Below, piece by piece: positions 61,651 through 64,000 of a stretch of DNA of 64,000 nt (position 1 is its first letter; each line of letters opens with the position of its first letter). A model generated the notes under the pieces. The model worked only from the letters and a program-made list of their open reading frames with translations. It did not search any database and had not been told where the DNA came from. Origin of the DNA: Salvator merianae (taxonomy: Eukaryota > Chordata > Lepidosauria > Squamata > Teiidae); assembly GCA_003586115.2 (NCBI GenBank), contig QVOM02000053.1:1037658-1101657 (forward strand), written 5' to 3'. The position numbers were made by a program, and so were the translations under genes.

Positions 61651-63245
61651 TTCACTGCTGGCAGTTTCTAGATCTTCCACCGGAGTCCTGGCTCCCTGCG
61701 ACACACACCACCAGAAACGGTTGGAACTCCATGGCTCCGACTGCGGAGGAAGCCGTGCGAGTGGGAAGCGTTGTGTCAGCTGCCCTTGAGTTGCTCAGCC
61801 AGCAGGAAAACAAACCAGTCAGATATCATTATTGTTCCCAAACATCCAAGGAGACCAAAAGGCACATCACCAGTCAGGCTTCCATCAGCAAGGTGGCAGC
61901 TGGAGGCTTTTCCTTCTGCATTGCCTGCTGTCATCCGCAAAGGCCATCGCTGCATTTTCCCAGCAAGTGCCAGGCAGGTACCTCCTCCAAGGGCTGCCCC
62001 TCAGTTTACCTGCGAGCTGTTTGTTTCAGAACGATGCAGCAGCTGTGCTTTGGACAGGGGCCCACAGGCACAGAAAGAGGAAGAAGCAGGTTCTGTGAAG
62101 GGGGGGGAGAATTGTGCCGCCTTTTATAAAAGGCTTTTCTGTGAGCTTTCTAAACCTGATAACTGGGAGCTGCTCGTGGAATTTAGTGTGGACAAGAAGC
62201 CTGAGACGTAGGGTACTCCTGGCGAGAGCAAAACATCTAAATCCTACAGGCATTCCAACAGCCCCCTTTTTAGAGACAGCATATGCATCTGATTCAATTG
62301 ATGAAATATATCCTGTCCACATTAGATGGTCAGGTCATCAGAACCAAAAGGTAAATAAATTTCTCCCTGACTTCTCTTTTGTCATAGTCAACGGTGCGGA
62401 TGACAATAGAGCTTTGCACAATTTCCACACCCTTGTTGGGGTTTCTGACCTGCACTACCCAGAGCCTCCTAGTGCAAAGGCAACGTTCTCCAGCACGCCA
62501 GGAAGGTCTCAGCTTCCAAGCAGTTAGTAAAGGGGTTTACTGAGCATAAAGGAGACCCAGCTTCCGGAATGACTCCTGCCTTTAGCTACGACAGGTGTTG
62601 AACTTCAATGGGCAGCAGTCTCTGTTTTGGGGCTCTTCTGCTGGGGGCCCTTGGCATCTTGTGTGGCTGAAGCTCCACTGGTGCCCGTCTAAAGAAGTAT
62701 CTTGGCATGCTAAGTGATCATTCAGACATTTCTCTGAGGCAGAGGCAAAACTTTCCGTTAATTGAGCATGCATTTTACTCAGAGCGATTCAATAGTGTTT
62801 CCTCCCCTTCCCTTTTTAATGCCTCCTCCTGGCACACGATGGAATATTGATTAAACTTTAGGGCTGATTGGAACCACATGGCGCTCCACACGCAACCACT
62901 TTCCCTTACCTATGCAGAGAAAGACTGTTATGAGCCAGATTCCTGGAACTGGCAGAAAGCACTCGGGTGCCGGAGTAGCTATGGGAAAAGAAAAATCACT
63001 CTTGTCTTCATACAAATGCTTAATAGTTTCCATTCTACTCCTAGTTCTACCATCAAACTAGCTCTTTCCCTTTCCCTTTGAGTGCACAAATGTGGACAAT
63101 ATCATTTCAGCAAAATTTGCTTGGAGACTTGTGTTTGCAGGATGAACATTAACATATCTCTAGAAACTGAGACCGGATGCAAGCTGGAGAAAATGCATTC
63201 ATTTGCATTTTCTGCATTCAAGTGGAACTATCAAAGTTCATTCAA

Positions 63246-63757
63246 AAGGCCTTTCTGCACTCATCTCTCTGTGGCCTGAACCAGTGAGGCTCTTTTGTCC
63301 AGAACATGGCAAGGTGTGCTCTGGAACACCACTATCTGCACAGCAGTGCTGGTTCAGACCAGCGCCTGCACTGGTCCTGAAGCTCACACAAGCTTTGGAA
63401 GCGACCTCTAAAGGCTCTGAAGGGCTAGAAAGGAAAGTCCCTAGATCAAAGCCACCAGGGGAACCCATTTTGGTGGCATGCTTTGGCATGCCACTGAAAT
63501 GGGTCCCCTGATCATCCAGAACACAGGGACACTTTCTGCATGCCTCTGTGATCCAGACCGGCCTGAGCTGGCATTCCGGTAGACCTGTTTAATCAGCTCT
63601 ACCAGTGATCCAGGTCAATGACCTCTCTATTCTTCACTCTGTTCTGCCCTGGGGTGGGTGGGGCCTTTCTGTTCTGCACGAACGTGTATGCGGATGAGGC
63701 CCGGAAGAGGATTGCAGCGGCTCGTGTTCCAGAACAGAGGTAAGCACGGAAAGGCCC
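63246..63757. mobile_element. Family-A inverted-repeat element, full length
   Basis: It begins GGCCTTTCTGCACTCATCTC and ends GAGGTAAGCACGGAAAGGCC, imperfect terminal inverted repeats about 510 bp apart. The interior holds GAACCCATTTTGGTGGCATG and GCCACTGAAATGGGTCCCC in inverted arrangement. There is no coding frame. Confidence 0.7.
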
Positions 63758-64000
63758 TTGGTAAGTTCCGAGTCTTAGAAGACTGGCGCTGGCTTTCTAG
63801 TACTAACTCCCTCTTCATTCTTCATTCTGCCTTTCTTCTTTACTGATCTACCAGCAGTTTCTGCCCAGCCAGAGATTTCAGTTCTTGTGATTTCAGCCAG
63901 ACTCTCGGCTTTCCTCTCTTCTGCTCTTTGATTTTCTGTTGCCTGCATTCTCTGAGTTTCTTTAACGACTCTTCTCTCGGTTGCTTCCAGCTCAGCTTAT

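Larger units (their letters stand above)
52040..64000 (-). other. CHST8: CHST8 intron (inferred)
   Basis: This is upstream of the terminal exon on the minus strand. I searched for a sequence encoding the family's short cytoplasmic tail and transmembrane anchor (ending near LFISLQDP in mammals) and found none. Human CHST8 introns are long, so the upstream exons are probably outside the window. The region holds CR1 3' ends, a tetranucleotide array, LINE remnants and an inverted-repeat element. The stretches 52100-53500, 55300-56030, 58870-60520 and 61660-63240 show no other recognisable feature. Confidence 0.55.

Noticed and set aside
61731..62527. Overlapping plus-strand frames of 130-150 codons
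   Set aside because: No domain, several frames open together, and no splice signals that would link them.

Overview
This window is vertebrate nuclear DNA, most likely from a squamate reptile. It is intron- and repeat-rich, has one strong CpG island, and carries a mixture of CR1-type LINEs, L1, a Penelope-like element, a tRNA-derived SINE, hAT and mariner elements, and many short inverted-repeat elements with long microsatellites. Nothing looks bacterial or viral. Nearly all long open frames are chance frames. Two real protein-coding genes can be supported, both on the minus strand.

Gene 1 is CHST8 (GalNAc-4-O-sulfotransferase). Its large 3' coding exon lies at 50891-52039 (382 codons plus stop, phase-0 acceptor). 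Upstream exons encoding the N-terminal membrane anchor were not found between 52.1 and 64 kb and probably lie beyond the right edge. Gene 2 is KCTD15. It is represented by one coding exon (14988-15166, start codon at 15151) that opens the BTB domain, by a probable non-coding first exon ending at 20994, and by a roughly 3-kb CpG island (about 19.1-22.0 kb) that is its likely promoter. The remaining BTB and C-terminal exons were not found in 1-14987, so they should lie beyond the left edge. The CHST8-then-KCTD15 head-to-tail order agrees with the human 19q13.11 arrangement as I recall it, and supports both calls.

Layout: 1-14987, large KCTD15 intron with Penelope, hAT and inverted-repeat elements; 14988-15166, KCTD15 coding exon; 15167-20993, KCTD15 5' intron with two long polypurine tracts; 19.1-22.0 kb, CpG island; 22-50 kb, intergenic and repeat-dense; 50.06-52.04 kb, CHST8 terminal exon and likely 3'UTR; 52.04-64 kb, CHST8 intron, with a stacked tetranucleotide array at 56.04-56.43 kb and several CR1 3' ends.

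The most interesting non-gene signals are: (i) a 105-bp block with a single visible mismatch that occurs twice, 43 kb apart, inside about 390-bp copies that are much more diverged outside the block, plus a second collinear pair of similar blocks; (ii) a 374-bp mariner-type element with near-identical inverted repeats and TA target sites, nested in an older repeat whose second copy shows the pre-insertion site; (iii) a dispersed inverted-repeat family whose ends often contain a consensus 5' splice site; and (iv) a repeat family carrying perfect NRF1-like 12-bp palindromes. All identities come from reading the sequence and from remembered family sequences; no database search was run.
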